Assembly (NCBI GenBank): GCA_019748055.1 | Contig: JAIEQC010000049.1 | Coordinates: 1 to 64,000 of the forward strand | Length of the DNA: 64,000 nucleotides | Reading direction: 5' to 3' | Origin: Caulobacteraceae bacterium | GTDB taxonomy: Bacteria; Pseudomonadota; Alphaproteobacteria; Caulobacterales; Caulobacteraceae | Shown: positions 9,010 to 18,001 of the stretch, in pieces | Numbering within the stretch: position 1 is the stretch's first letter | Layout of the letters: every line of letters begins with the position of its first letter | The notes under the pieces: model-generated | Told to the model about the DNA's origin: nothing | Seen by the model: the letters and a program-made list of their open reading frames with translations, nothing else | Database searches by the model: none | Position numbers and translations under genes: made by a program

Positions 9010-9213
9010 ATGACAATCACTTTGAAGGCTCGCGACATGGCGCTGAGCGTTTTGCTGATCATCACCGGAATCGTGGTCGGACTCGCGGTCGCGGCGCCGC
9101 CGTCGAAGGCCCAGAACGTCTCGGGTCAGGCCAGCTACCTCGAGGCATCCGGGCGGTGGTGGTACTGCGCAGGGCGGGATTGCGTGCCGGTGCGCTTCAA
9201 TGCCTATTCCTGA
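9010..9213 (+). CDS. Small secreted or membrane-anchored protein, unknown
   Basis: A 67-residue protein starting at the ATG preceded by 'ggaaaggg'. The ORF-track start at 8980 lacks a ribosome binding site. One hydrophobic segment (about residues 13-32, 'VLLIITGIVVGLAVAAP') is followed by a possible AQN cleavage site and a short 'GRWWYCAGRDCVPVRF' tail with two cysteines. No family recognised. Its TGA directly abuts the convergent hemF stop. Confidence 0.55.
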   Translation: MTITLKARDMALSVLLIITGIVVGLAVAAPPSKAQNVSGQASYLEASGRWWYCAGRDCVPVRFNAYS

Positions 9214-10071
9214 TTAGGGCCACTTCACCACGGGCGGCATCGAACTCAGGATCGACTCCACGTTGCCGCCGGTCTTCAGGCCGAAGGTCGTGCCGCGGTC
9301 GTAGAGCAGGTTGAACTCCACATAGCGGCCGCGCCGGACCAGCTGCTCCTCGCGCTCGGCCTCGGTCCAGGGCTCGTGCATGCGACCGCGCACGATGGCG
9401 GAATAGGTGTCGAGGAAGGCCATGCCGACGTCGCGGGTGAAGGCGAAATCCTTCTCGAAGTCGCCGGAGTTGTGGTGGTCATAGAAGATGCCGCCGATGC
9501 CGCGCATCTCGTTGCGGTGCGGCAGGAAGAAGTACTCGTCGCACCACGCCTTGTATTTTGGATACCAGCTGGGGTCGTGGGCGTCGCAGGGCGCGCGCAT
9601 GCCGGCGTGGAAGGCGATCGTGTCCGGCGCCTCCTGCGTCCGCTCGACGTCCAGCACCGGCGTAAGGTCCGCCCCGCCGCCGAACCAGCTTTTCGTCGTG
9701 GAGATGAAGCGGGTGTTCATATGGACGGCCGGCACCTTCGGGCTGACGGGGTGGATGATCAGACTGATCCCCGTGGCGAAGAAGCGCGGATCTTCTTCCG
9801 CTCCCGGCACCGACTTGGCGTAGTCGGCGGGGAAGGTCCCATGGACCGTCGAGACGTGGACGCCGGCCTTTTCGAACAGCCGGCCATGCAGCATGCCCAT
9901 CACGCCGCCCCCGCCCTCGGGCCGCCCCCAGGCTGTGCGGACGAATCGCGACGGATCGCCGGGAAACAGGTCCTCGGGCGCCTCGTCCTCCAGCGCCTCC
10001 AGCCCGGCGTGAATGCGGTCGCGCAGTTCCTCGAACCAGGCCCTTGCGCGGTCTTTGCGATCGTCCAGCAT
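9214..10071 (-). CDS. hemF: Oxygen-dependent coproporphyrinogen III oxidase
   Basis: A 285-residue enzyme converting coproporphyrinogen III to protoporphyrinogen IX with O2 in haem synthesis. Signature stretches are '[16 protein letters not shown]', 'VHMNTRFI', '[10 protein letters not shown]' and 'GGIFYDH', all in the expected order. Length is normal for the family. It is a single gene transcribed toward the small secreted protein and away from the dipeptidase. Confidence 0.96.
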   Translation of the reverse strand: MLDDRKDRARAWFEELRDRIHAGLEALEDEAPEDLFPGDPSRFVRTAWGRPEGGGGVMGMLHGRLFEKAGVHVSTVHGTFPADYAKSVPGAEEDPRFFATGISLIIHPVSPKVPAVHMNTRFISTTKSWFGGGADLTPVLDVERTQEAPDTIAFHAGMRAPCDAHDPSWYPKYKAWCDEYFFLPHRNEMRGIGGIFYDHHNSGDFEKDFAFTRDVGMAFLDTYSAIVRGRMHEPWTEAEREEQLVRRGRYVEFNLLYDRGTTFGLKTGGNVESILSSMPPVVKWP

Positions 10072-10172
10072 GGCCCTGATTAAGCACGGCGGTGGGACCT
10101 TGTAACCCCAAGCGGCGCCTTTCGCGGCGCGCGGCGCTCTGCCACCATCGGGGCAGCTAGGGGAGATCGCTC

Positions 10173-11423
10173 ATGATCCGCGCCGTCCTGTCGTCCGCCG
10201 CCCTGTCACTGCTGCTCGCAGCGCCCGTCGTGGCCCAGGATCCGACAGACGCCCAACTGCAGGAGCGTGCTCGACGCGTCATGCAGCGCACGCCCCTGAT
10301 CGACGGGCACAACGACCTGCCGTGGGCGCTGCGGCAGAATCACGGATCCGATCCGCACGCGGTCGATCTGGCGACGAATCTGGACGCGACGACCGACCTG
10401 CACACCGACATTCCGCGCCTTAGGGCCGGCGGCGTGGGCGGGCAGTTCTGGTCGGTATATGTCCCCGCCTCCCTGCCGCCGGTCGAAGCGGCCCAGGCCA
10501 CCTTCGAGCAGATCGACGTCGTCCGGCGCATGGTCGCCGCCCATCCCGAGGCGTTCGAACTGGCCTACACGGCCGACGACGTCGTCCGCATCCATCGCGG
10601 GGGCAAGGTCGCCAGCCTGATGGGCATCGAGGGCGGCTATTCGATCAACGATTCGCTGGGCCTGCTGCGCGTCTTCCACGGCCTCGGTGTGCGCTACATG
10701 ACGCTGACCCACTCCACGACGACGACCTGGGCCGACTCGGCCACCGACGCGCCGAAATGGGGCGGCCTGTCGCCGTTCGGAGAGGCGGTGGTGCGCGAGA
10801 TGAATCGCCTCGGCATCATGGTCGACCTCAGCCACGTCTCGGAGGAGACGATGCTGGACGCCATGCGCGTGTCCGAGGCCCCAGTCATCTTCTCTCACTC
10901 CTCGGCGCGTGGCGTCACGAACCATCCGCGCAACGTCCCCGACTCCGTGCTGCGCCTGCTTCCCGAGGACGGCGGCGTCGTGATGATCACCTTCGTGCCC
11001 AGCTTCGTCGCTGAGGGCGTGCGCGCGTGGGGCGCCGCCCGCTCCGCCGAGGACGCCCGGCTGAAGTCGCTCAACCCGGGCGCTCCGCAGGCTGTGACTG
11101 ACGGGCTGGCCGCCTGGGTCGCAGCCAACCCGCCGCCGCGCGCCGACATCGCCGACGTCGCCGACCATATCGACCACGTCCGGCGCGTGGCCGGCATCGA
11201 TCACGTCGGCCTGGGCGGCGACTTCGACGGCGTCTCGGCCCTTCCCGACGGCCTGGGCGGAGTCGAGACCTATCCGGCGCTGATTGCGGAACTGTACCGC
11301 CGCGGCTGGACCGACGCCGACGTCCGCAAACTGCTGGGAGAAAACGTCCTGCGCGTCATGCGTCAGGTTGAAGCGGTCGCGGCTAGCAAGCGGGATCAGC
11401 GCCCGGGGCTGGAGCGCCCGTAG
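10173..11423 (+). CDS. Membrane dipeptidase, peptidase family M19
   Basis: A 416-residue secreted zinc dipeptidase with a cleavable signal peptide (cleavage near 'APVVAQ'). Metal-site motifs appear in order: 'LIDGHNDLPW' (about residue 45), 'GIEGGYSI', 'LTHSTTTTWADSA', 'DLSHVSEETM', 'FSHSSARGV' and 'GLGGDFDGV'. The family cleaves dipeptides, including some with D-residues. Its 3' end overlaps the convergent trmL gene by about 40 bases. Confidence 0.93.
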   Translation: MIRAVLSSAALSLLLAAPVVAQDPTDAQLQERARRVMQRTPLIDGHNDLPWALRQNHGSDPHAVDLATNLDATTDLHTDIPRLRAGGVGGQFWSVYVPASLPPVEAAQATFEQIDVVRRMVAAHPEAFELAYTADDVVRIHRGGKVASLMGIEGGYSINDSLGLLRVFHGLGVRYMTLTHSTTTTWADSATDAPKWGGLSPFGEAVVREMNRLGIMVDLSHVSEETMLDAMRVSEAPVIFSHSSARGVTNHPRNVPDSVLRLLPEDGGVVMITFVPSFVAEGVRAWGAARSAEDARLKSLNPGAPQAVTDGLAAWVAANPPPRADIADVADHIDHVRRVAGIDHVGLGGDFDGVSALPDGLGGVETYPALIAELYRRGWTDADVRKLLGENVLRVMRQVEAVAASKRDQRPGLERP

Positions 11424-11847
11424 TCGCCGCATAGACGGCGATACCGGCGCTTACGGCCAGGTTCAGCGACCGTGCGCCCGGCTGGATCGGGATCACCACG
11501 CGGGCGTCGGCGGCCTGATGCACGAAGTCGGGCGCGCCGGTGGGTTCGGACCCGAACAGCAGCACGTCGTCCGGCTGAAAGCCGAAATCGGGCAGGGGCG
11601 TCGCGCCTTTCGTCGTGAACAGGATCAGCCGTCCGGGCGGCCGCGCGACCTGGAAGGCGTCCCAGTCGGCGTGGACCGTCAGGTGCGACAGCGGGCCATA
11701 GTCCAACGCCGCGCGCTTCATGGCACGGTCGTCCATGCGAAAGGCGGTGGGACCGACGACGTCGAGCTCCAGCCCGAAACAGGCCGACAGGCGTATGCAC
11801 GCGCCGACGTTCTGTGGGATGGCCGGTTGAAAAAGGGCGAGACGCAT
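11383..11847 (-). CDS. trmL: tRNA (cytidine(34)-2'-O)-methyltransferase
   Basis: A SPOUT methyltransferase that methylates the ribose of the wobble base in certain tRNA-Leu species. The start at 11847 gives 'MRLALFQPAIPQNVGACIR', the standard N-terminus; the track's longer version adds an unlikely leader. The knotted SAM-site motifs 'VLLFGSEPTGAPDFV' and 'IPIQPGARSLNLAVSAGI' are present. At 154 residues it is the usual length. The C-terminal end overlaps the dipeptidase gene on the other strand. Confidence 0.92.
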   Translation of the reverse strand: MRLALFQPAIPQNVGACIRLSACFGLELDVVGPTAFRMDDRAMKRAALDYGPLSHLTVHADWDAFQVARPPGRLILFTTKGATPLPDFGFQPDDVLLFGSEPTGAPDFVHQAADARVVIPIQPGARSLNLAVSAGIAVYAATTGAPAPGADPAC

Positions 11848-11942
11848 TCTAAGGCCACCCATACGCGCGGGCCGGGGGTCTGTCGCGGCCCTTCGCGCAT
11901 GCGTTTTCGCCGCCATTTCAGGCGGCCCGACAGAGGTGAGAC

Positions 11943-12476
11943 GTGACCGAGACGGTCGATCATTCCCAAGAGGGCGAGGCCACGCGCCGCGACTTCATCC
12001 ACATCGCCGCCGGCGCCGCCGCGGTCGGCGCGGGCGTCATGGCCGCCTGGCCGCTGATCAATCAGATGAACCCCGCCGCCGACACCCTGGCGCTTTCGAC
12101 CATCGAGTTCGACACGTCGAAGGTGATGGAAGGCATGCAGGTCGTCATCAAGTGGCAGGGCAAGCCCGTCTTCGTGCGCCACCGCTCGGCCGCCGAGCTG
12201 CAGAAAGTCCGGTCCGAGGGCGCCGTCGGCAGCCCGCCTGAACCCGACTCCGAGCGCGTCAAGGCGGGCCATGAGAACATGCTGGTCGTGATCGGCTCGT
12301 GCACCCACCTGGGCTGCGTGCCGACCTTCAACGCCGGCGACTTCGGCGGCTGGTTCTGCCCGTGCCACGGCTCGCACTACGACGCCTCGGGCCGCATCCG
12401 CAAAGGTCCCGCGCCGCTGAACCTGGTGGTGCCGGACTATGAATTCACCGCCGGCTCGACCGTGCGCATCGGCTGA
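11943..12476 (+). CDS. petA: Ubiquinol-cytochrome c reductase Rieske iron-sulfur subunit
   Basis: A 177-residue Rieske protein of the cytochrome bc1 complex. A Tat-type N-terminus '[18 protein letters not shown]' doubles as the membrane anchor, and the [2Fe-2S] ligands lie in 'CTHLGC' and 'CPCHGSHYD'. It moves electrons from ubiquinol to cytochrome c1. The start is GTG with 'gaggtgag' upstream. First gene of petABC, 17 bases before petB. Confidence 0.97.
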   Translation: MTETVDHSQEGEATRRDFIHIAAGAAAVGAGVMAAWPLINQMNPAADTLALSTIEFDTSKVMEGMQVVIKWQGKPVFVRHRSAAELQKVRSEGAVGSPPEPDSERVKAGHENMLVVIGSCTHLGCVPTFNAGDFGGWFCPCHGSHYDASGRIRKGPAPLNLVVPDYEFTAGSTVRIG

Positions 12477-12493
12477 GCGGGGGCAGGACAGAC

Positions 12494-13819
12494 ATGAGCG
12501 ACCACGAAAGCACCTACGTCCCCAAGACGGGCATCGAGAAGTGGCTGGACAGCCGGCTCCCGATCGTCCGCTTCGGCGCCGACTACATGTCGCTGCCGAC
12601 GCCTCGTAACCTGAACTACTGGTGGACCTTTGGGGCCATCCTGATGGTCTGCCTGATGACGCAGATCGTCACCGGCATCGTGCTGGCCATGCACTACACG
12701 CCGAACGTCGATCTGGCCTTCGCCTCGGTCGAGCGCATCATGCGCGACGTGCCGGGCGGCTGGCTGATCCGCTACGTCCACTCCAACGGCGCGTCGATGT
12801 TCTTCATCGCCGTCTACATCCACATGCTGCGCGGCCTCTACTACGGCTCGTACAAGGCGCCGCGTGAGATCATCTGGATCCTGGGCTGCCTGATCTTCTT
12901 CCTGATGATCGCCACCGCCTTCCTCGGCTACGTCCTGCCGTGGGGCCAGATGTCGTTCTGGGGCGCAGAGGTGATCACCAACCTGATCGGCGCGATCCCG
13001 GTGATCGGCGAGCCGGTCCTGATCTGGCTGCGCGGCGGCCCGGCGATCGACAACGCCACGCTGAACCGCTTCTTCTCGCTGCACTACCTTCTGCCGTTCG
13101 TGATCCTGGGCGTCGTGGTGCTGCACCTGTGGGCCCTGCACACCGCCGGCCAGAACAACCCGGTCGGCGTTCTGATCCCCAAGGAGCGGACGGCCAAGGA
13201 CACCCTGCCGTTCCACCCGTACTACACGGTCAAGGACGGGGTCGCCCTGATCGCCTTCATGATCATGTTCGCCGTGTTCGTCTTCTTCATGCCGAACGCC
13301 CTGGGCCACGCCGACAACTACATCCCGGCCAACCCGCTGGTGACGCCGGCGCACATCGTGCCCGAGTGGTACATGCTGCCCTTCTACGCCATCCTGCGGG
13401 CCGTGCCGGACAAGTTCGGCGGCGTGCTGGCCATGTTCGCGGCCATCGGCATCCTGTTCGTCCTGCCGTGGCTGGACACCTCGAAGGTGCGGTCGATGCG
13501 CTACCGTCCGATCATGAAGGTCTTCTTCATCCTGTTCGTCGTGAACGCCTTCATCCTGGGCCTGTGCGGCGCCATGCTGCCCGACGCCCCGGTGATCGGC
13601 GAGTTCAAGACCTTCACCCTGATCGACGGCGACCTGAACAGCTATCTGTGGCTGGGCCGTCTCGCCACGCTCTACTACTTCGCCTTCTTCCTGCTGATCA
13701 TGCCGATCGTCGGCCTGCGCGAGACGCCCCTGCCGGTCCCGGCCTCGGTGTCCGAGCCGGTGCTGTCGGGCGGGGCGATGCCGGCGGCCGTTCCGGCCCA
13801 GGCCGAGAAGCAGGGCTGA
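12494..13819 (+). CDS. petB: Cytochrome b subunit of the bc1 complex
   Basis: A 441-residue integral membrane protein with the eight-helix plan of full-length (unsplit) cytochrome b. Haem and quinol-site motifs are visible: '[13 protein letters not shown]', '[14 protein letters not shown]', 'HYLLPFVI' and the Qo-site '[13 protein letters not shown]'. It holds haems bL and bH. It lies between petA and petC with short spacers, so the three subunits are made from one message. Confidence 0.97.
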   Translation: MSDHESTYVPKTGIEKWLDSRLPIVRFGADYMSLPTPRNLNYWWTFGAILMVCLMTQIVTGIVLAMHYTPNVDLAFASVERIMRDVPGGWLIRYVHSNGASMFFIAVYIHMLRGLYYGSYKAPREIIWILGCLIFFLMIATAFLGYVLPWGQMSFWGAEVITNLIGAIPVIGEPVLIWLRGGPAIDNATLNRFFSLHYLLPFVILGVVVLHLWALHTAGQNNPVGVLIPKERTAKDTLPFHPYYTVKDGVALIAFMIMFAVFVFFMPNALGHADNYIPANPLVTPAHIVPEWYMLPFYAILRAVPDKFGGVLAMFAAIGILFVLPWLDTSKVRSMRYRPIMKVFFILFVVNAFILGLCGAMLPDAPVIGEFKTFTLIDGDLNSYLWLGRLATLYYFAFFLLIMPIVGLRETPLPVPASVSEPVLSGGAMPAAVPAQAEKQG

Positions 13820-13824
13820 CCCCG

Positions 13825-14691
13825 ATGGATCGTTCGATGACCCTCTTCAAGACCCTGGTCGCCGCTCTGGCCGCGGCCGTGGCCCTGTCCGCCGCTCCCG
13901 CCATGGCGGCCGGCGGCGAGTCCAAGCACCCGCGCTCGGGCGGCTTCTCGTTCGAAGGACCCTTCGGCCGCTTCGACCAAGGCCAGCTGCAGCGCGGCTA
14001 CAAGGTCTACCGCGAGGTCTGCGCGGCCTGCCACAGCATGAGCCTGATGTCCTTCCGGACCCTGGGCCAGCGCGGCGGTCCCTTCTGGGACCCCGAGGCC
14101 GAAAGCCCGGCGACCAACCGTTACGTTCGCGCTCTGGCCGCCGAGGTTCAGGTTTCCGACATCGACTCCGAGACGGGCGACCCGATCATGCGTCCGGCGA
14201 CCGCCGCCGACCGCTTCCCCAGCCCCTATCCGAACGTCACGGCCGCCACGGCGGCCAACGGCGGCGCCTATCCGCCGGACCTGTCGGTCATGGCCAAGGC
14301 CCGTCACGACGGCGCCAACTACATCTACTCGCTGCTGAGCGGCTACGAGGAGGCGCCGGCGGGCCTGCAGATCAATCCGGGCCAGTACTACAACCCTTAC
14401 ATGGCCGGGGACATGACCCCGTTCTGGACGGGCGATCCGGAGAAGGTTCCGTACGGCGGCTTCATCGCCATGCCGCCGCCGCTGATGGACGGTCAGATCA
14501 CCTACGACGACGGCTCGCCCGAGACGGTGGACCAGTACTCCAAGGACGTGGCCGCCTTCATCGCCTGGGCGTCCGAGCCCCACGCCACGGAGCGGAAGCA
14601 GGCCGGCATCGGCGTGCTGATCTTCCTGTTCCTGTTCCTTGGCCTGACCTACGCCAGCTATCGCCGCATCTGGAAGGGCGTGGCGCACTGA
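13825..14691 (+). CDS. petC: Cytochrome c1 subunit of the bc1 complex
   Basis: The ORF track begins at 12940 in the shadow of petB; the real start is the ATG at 13825, five bases after the petB stop. The 288-residue protein has a signal peptide ending near 'APAMAAG', the haem c site 'CAACHSMSLMSFRTL' and a C-terminal anchor helix 'GVLIFLFLFLGLTYASYRRIW'-like segment (last 30 residues). It passes electrons to soluble or membrane cytochrome c. A second ATG 12 bases in is possible. Confidence 0.95.
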   Translation: MDRSMTLFKTLVAALAAAVALSAAPAMAAGGESKHPRSGGFSFEGPFGRFDQGQLQRGYKVYREVCAACHSMSLMSFRTLGQRGGPFWDPEAESPATNRYVRALAAEVQVSDIDSETGDPIMRPATAADRFPSPYPNVTAATAANGGAYPPDLSVMAKARHDGANYIYSLLSGYEEAPAGLQINPGQYYNPYMAGDMTPFWTGDPEKVPYGGFIAMPPPLMDGQITYDDGSPETVDQYSKDVAAFIAWASEPHATERKQAGIGVLIFLFLFLGLTYASYRRIWKGVAH

Positions 14692-14722
14692 CGCTCCACC
14701 CGGCCTGACGGCTGAGACGATC

Positions 14723-14754
14723 AACCCGCCGCGGCTTCGGCCCGGCGGGTTTTT
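14723..14754 (+). terminator. Rho-independent terminator of petABC
   Basis: The inverted repeat 'aacccgcc' / 'ggcgggttttt' surrounds a GC-rich loop, 31 bases after petC, and ends in T5. Confidence 0.85.
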
Positions 14755-14780
14755 CATGCCTTGCGCCGGACAAGAGAAAG

Positions 14781-14799
14781 TGCTTTGTAACGCAAAGCA
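14781..14799. promoter_or_regulatory. Perfect 7-bp inverted repeat, possible operator
   Basis: 'tgctttg' and 'caaagca' are separated by five bases, 17 bases before the ATG of the DUF1579-like gene. This AT-richer palindrome stands out in a GC-rich region and has no T-run, so a protein-binding site is more likely than a terminator. The binding protein is unknown. Confidence 0.45.
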
Positions 14800-14815
14800 A
14801 ATGAGGGGGGGCATC

Positions 14816-15388
14816 ATGCTCCGCACCGTTCTCGCCGCGTCCGCCGTACTTCTTCTCGCCTCCGCCGCTCACGCCCAGGTGCCCATGCCGTCACCCAACG
14901 GGTCCGAGGCCCAGCGGGCGGCGGTCTCGCGCCTCGATTTCATGGACGGCGAGTGGCGCGGGACGGCCGTGATCTCAGGCCCGCAGGGTCGCACGGAACT
15001 GGTCCAGACCGAGCGCGTCGGGTCACATCTCGGCGGATCGGTGAAAGTCATAGAGGGCCGCGGCTATGACGCTTCCGGCGCGACCCAGTTCAACGCCCTG
15101 GCCGTCATCTCCTACGACGAACGTGCCGGGCGGTATGGCTTCCGCAGCTACGCACAGGGCTTCTCCGGCGACTATGCCTTCGAGCCGACTGTGGATGGCT
15201 TCCGCTGGTCCGTGCCGGCGGGTCCGAACGCCCGCATCGACTACGTGGCCACCATCAAGGACGGCGTCTGGCACGAGGTCGGCGACTACGTCGCCGAGGG
15301 TCAGCCGCCGCGTCGCTACATCGAGATGCGCCTGACGCGGCTGGGCGACACCGACTGGCCGGCCGCCGGGGCCGTGGCTCCTCGCTGA
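14816..15388 (+). CDS. Secreted DUF1579-like protein
   Basis: A 190-residue protein with a signal peptide ('ASAVLLLASAAHAQ'). Residues about 43-180 ('LDFMDGEWRGTAV', 'ALAVISYDERAGRYGFRSY') resemble the small beta-barrel DUF1579 family, whose biochemical role is unknown. I chose the ATG at 14816 over the track's 14756 because the latter lies within the petC terminator. A palindrome immediately upstream may be its operator. Confidence 0.65.
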   Translation: MLRTVLAASAVLLLASAAHAQVPMPSPNGSEAQRAAVSRLDFMDGEWRGTAVISGPQGRTELVQTERVGSHLGGSVKVIEGRGYDASGATQFNALAVISYDERAGRYGFRSYAQGFSGDYAFEPTVDGFRWSVPAGPNARIDYVATIKDGVWHEVGDYVAEGQPPRRYIEMRLTRLGDTDWPAAGAVAPR

Positions 15389-15455
15389 TCGTCTCGACAC
15401 ACGGCGGCGCGCCTCCTAACGTCCGGCCCTCTTCGCGTCCACGAGAGGGTTCCTG

Positions 15456-16722
15456 ATGCGTCTGACGTCCCTGACCGCCGCCGCCTGCGCCTTGCTTCTG
15501 TCCGCCTGCGCCTCGATGGGCGGAGCACGCGAAGACGCGGCCGTCTTCGATCCCCAGCGGCTCTCGGACCACGTCAAGGCGCTGTCCGACGACAGCTTCG
15601 AAGGGCGCGGCATCGCCACACCGGCCGAGGCCAAGGTCGTCGACTATCTGTCGCGTGAGTTTGCCGCCGCGGGCTTCCAGCCCGGCGGCGAGAACGGCGG
15701 CTGGACCCAGGCCGTCACCCTGAACCGTTTCACTGTATCCAACGCGAACGCGGCCTTCACCGCCGGGGCGGACTCGATCCCGGTGACCCAGGGCGAGCAG
15801 ATCGTCATCTCCACACGCCTGCCGGCCGCCCGTCAGGCGCTGGAAGACGTGCCGCTGGTCTTCGTCGGCTACGGCACCACGGCGCCGGAGCGCCAGTGGG
15901 ACGACTTCAAGGACGTGGACGTGCGCGGAAAGATCGTCGTCGTGCTGGTCAACGACGCACAACATCGTCGCCCGCCTGCCCGGCACGACCCATCCGGACG
16001 AGACCATCCTCTACACCGGCCACTGGGACCACATCGGCATGGGCGAGCCGGATGCCGAGGGCGACCGCATCTTCAACGGTGCGGTCGACAACGCGTCGGG
16101 CATCGCTGGCCTGATCGAACTGGCCCGCGCCTGGGGCGACGCCCCGGAGCCGGAGCGATCGGTGGTCATCATCGCCTTCACGGCCGAGGAGTCAGGCCTG
16201 CTTGGCTCGGAATACTACGCCGCCAACCCCCTTTATCCGCTGGAGACGACGGTGGCCGGCTTCAACCTCGACGCCATGAACGTCTACGGCCGTCTGTCCG
16301 GCCTGGGCGTCACCGGTCACGGCCAGTCCGCCGACATGGACGGCCGTCTGGAAGCCGTGGCGCGCACGCAGGGCCGGGTGATCGTGCCGGACACCAACAA
16401 CGCCGCCGGCACCTATTTCCGCTCCGACCACTTCCCTCTGGCCAAGCGTGGCGTGCCGATGGCCTATCCCAAGGGCTCGGGCGACTTCCTGGACGCGCCC
16501 GTCGCCGAGCGCGAGGCCGCCCGTAGCGAATACGGCGCACGTCGCTATCACCAGGCGCAGGACGAATGGCTGCCGGTCATGGACTTCCGCGGCGCCGTTC
16601 AGGATCTGGAGGCCGTCTACGCCGTCGGCCGCGACCTCGCTTTCTCTCGGGACTGGCCCCAGTGGTCTCCGACGTCGGAGTTCGGACCGGTCCGCGAGCG
16701 AAGCGCCGCCGCGCGTCGCTGA
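15456..16722 (+). pseudogene. M28 family metallopeptidase, broken by internal deletion and frameshift
   Basis: The first 165 or so codons encode a lipoprotein signal (lipobox LSAC) and the N-terminal M28 region up to 'RGKIVVVLVND'. At about 15956 the reading continues in the +1 frame with 'HNIVARLPGTTHPDE', 'TGHWDHIG', 'NGAVDNASG', 'TAEESGLLG' and 'SDHFPLAKRG', which carry all the zinc ligands. The intact relative at 54100 has roughly 120 more residues between these two segments, so about 350 bases are missing and the frame is lost. The downstream ORF is listed separately in the track at 16039. No stop codon separates them at once, so a fusion peptide without the metal site could be made. An assembly collapse is the alternative. 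Confidence 0.82.
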
Positions 16723-16786
16723 TCGGGGGGATCGACGCGCAACTAAAAGTGGTTCATTCTGACTTCGTGATTTGCGGAGTCAGCGC

Positions 16787-17251
16787 ATGACCGCCAGCGT
16801 CGCCTATCGTTCTGAGCCGGCCGTGGGAGCCCTTTCCCCCGACTTGGTCCTCGACGCCCTGCATGGCATCGTTGCGGCCGCACAGGCCTTGACGCGGCGC
16901 TTTGACTCCCGCGTTCCAGGAATGGACGGCCACGCCTTCACCCCCTTCGCCTTACGCCAGCTCGCCCTGGCCGGGCGGCGGGGGCTGCCGCAGGTGGAGC
17001 TGGCGCGGCTGCTGCGCATGTCGCCTTCCAGCGCCACGCGGCTGGTCGATGCCCTGGAGGCGAACGGCGTGGTCCGGCGCGAGCCGCATCCGAACGACCG
17101 CCGGATCAATCAGATCGTGCTGACCTCAGCGGGAAAGGCCCTGGTCGAGGACCTGCTCGACGACGTTCAGCGCCTCGTCGGCGGCCTCGACCAAGCAGCG
17201 CTCGCTGAGTTCACGCGACGACTGTCACAGCTCGGCGCCATTCCGATCTGA
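16787..17251 (+). CDS. MarR family transcriptional regulator
   Basis: A 154-residue winged-helix regulator. The recognition region reads 'VELARLLRMSPSSATRLVDAL' (about residues 70-90) and the wing is 'GVVRREPHPNDRRINQIVLT'. It has flanking helices for dimerisation. The ATG at 16787 has 'gcggag' seven bases upstream; the track's TTG at 16772 does not. MarR proteins usually respond to small aromatic ligands. No clear target is adjacent, since the neighbours are a broken peptidase and Tad-type genes. Confidence 0.88.
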   Translation: MTASVAYRSEPAVGALSPDLVLDALHGIVAAAQALTRRFDSRVPGMDGHAFTPFALRQLALAGRRGLPQVELARLLRMSPSSATRLVDALEANGVVRREPHPNDRRINQIVLTSAGKALVEDLLDDVQRLVGGLDQAALAEFTRRLSQLGAIPI

Positions 17252-17348
17252 GGTCTTCGCGCCGCGGAATGATCCGGCGCGGCACGACGCTTCACCGTCC
17301 CGCATTGCGCATGACGCAACCTGCCCGTGTTCGTCACGGGAAGTCACC

Positions 17349-17582
17349 ATGTTGTTTCGCCTTCGCCCAGAGGACTTCGATCCTGCCCAGCGGCCTGTTC
17401 CGGCGCGCCGGGCGCCGCCTCCTTTCGTGCCCATCATCAGCGACCTGTCTCCCGAGGAATGGCGGGTGGTGCATATGATGCTGTCCGATCACCGTCGTCA
17501 CGGGGAGCCGTTGGCTCGTGGAGCCGGCCCGGCCGCCGACCATGCACGTCGCCTGGCCGCCGCGGGCAGGGGGGCGAAGTGA
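17349..17582 (+). CDS. Small hypothetical protein, first gene of the TadE/TadG operon
   Basis: A 77-residue soluble, Pro/Arg/Ala-rich protein with a central 'ISDLSPEEWRVVHMMLSDHRR' segment. 'gggaag' lies five bases before the ATG. Its TGA overlaps the GTG start of the TadE-like gene (GTGA), a translational-coupling arrangement that supports it being real. No family recognised. Confidence 0.6.
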   Translation: MLFRLRPEDFDPAQRPVPARRAPPPFVPIISDLSPEEWRVVHMMLSDHRRHGEPLARGAGPAADHARRLAAAGRGAK

Positions 17583-18001
17583 CGTCACTTCCCGCCGGTT
17601 TCCTCCGCGACCGCCGCGGCGCCTCGGCGGTCGAGTTCGCGCTGATCGCGCCTCTTTTCGTCCTGCTGCTGTGCGGCATCTGCGTCTACGCCGTCTGGTT
17701 CCTGCTCGCGATTTCGGTGCAGTCCCTGGCGACGGAAAGCGCGCGCGCTTCGCTGGGCGGCCTGGATGACGCCGAGCGGCGCGCCCTGGCGCAGGCCTAC
17801 GTCGCCGCCCACGCCCCGGACGCCGGTCTGCCTGCCGCCCGCCTGAGCCAGACGGTGGACGTCGCCGCCGACCGTACCCGGGTGACCGTCCGTTTCGACG
17901 CTTCGGATCATCCGGTCATGGCCCTCAAGAACCTGATCCCGTCTCCGCCGCCCTTGATTGAGCGGTCCGCCGTCGTCGCGGCGGGAGGTGGCGCCCCATG
18001 A
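17579..18001 (+). CDS. TadE-like pilus assembly / pseudopilin protein
   Basis: A 140-residue protein with the TadE-type N-terminal signal: 'RDRRGASAVEFALIAPLF' followed by a hydrophobic helix (about residues 13-45). 'GxxAVEFAL' is the prepilin-peptidase-like motif of this family. The start is GTG at 17579, overlapping the previous stop; the track's 17327 extension is not supported. TadE proteins are minor pseudopilins of Flp/Tad pili. The overlap ATGA links it to the next gene. Confidence 0.85.
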   Translation: MTSLPAGFLRDRRGASAVEFALIAPLFVLLLCGICVYAVWFLLAISVQSLATESARASLGGLDDAERRALAQAYVAAHAPDAGLPAARLSQTVDVAADRTRVTVRFDASDHPVMALKNLIPSPPPLIERSAVVAAGGGAP

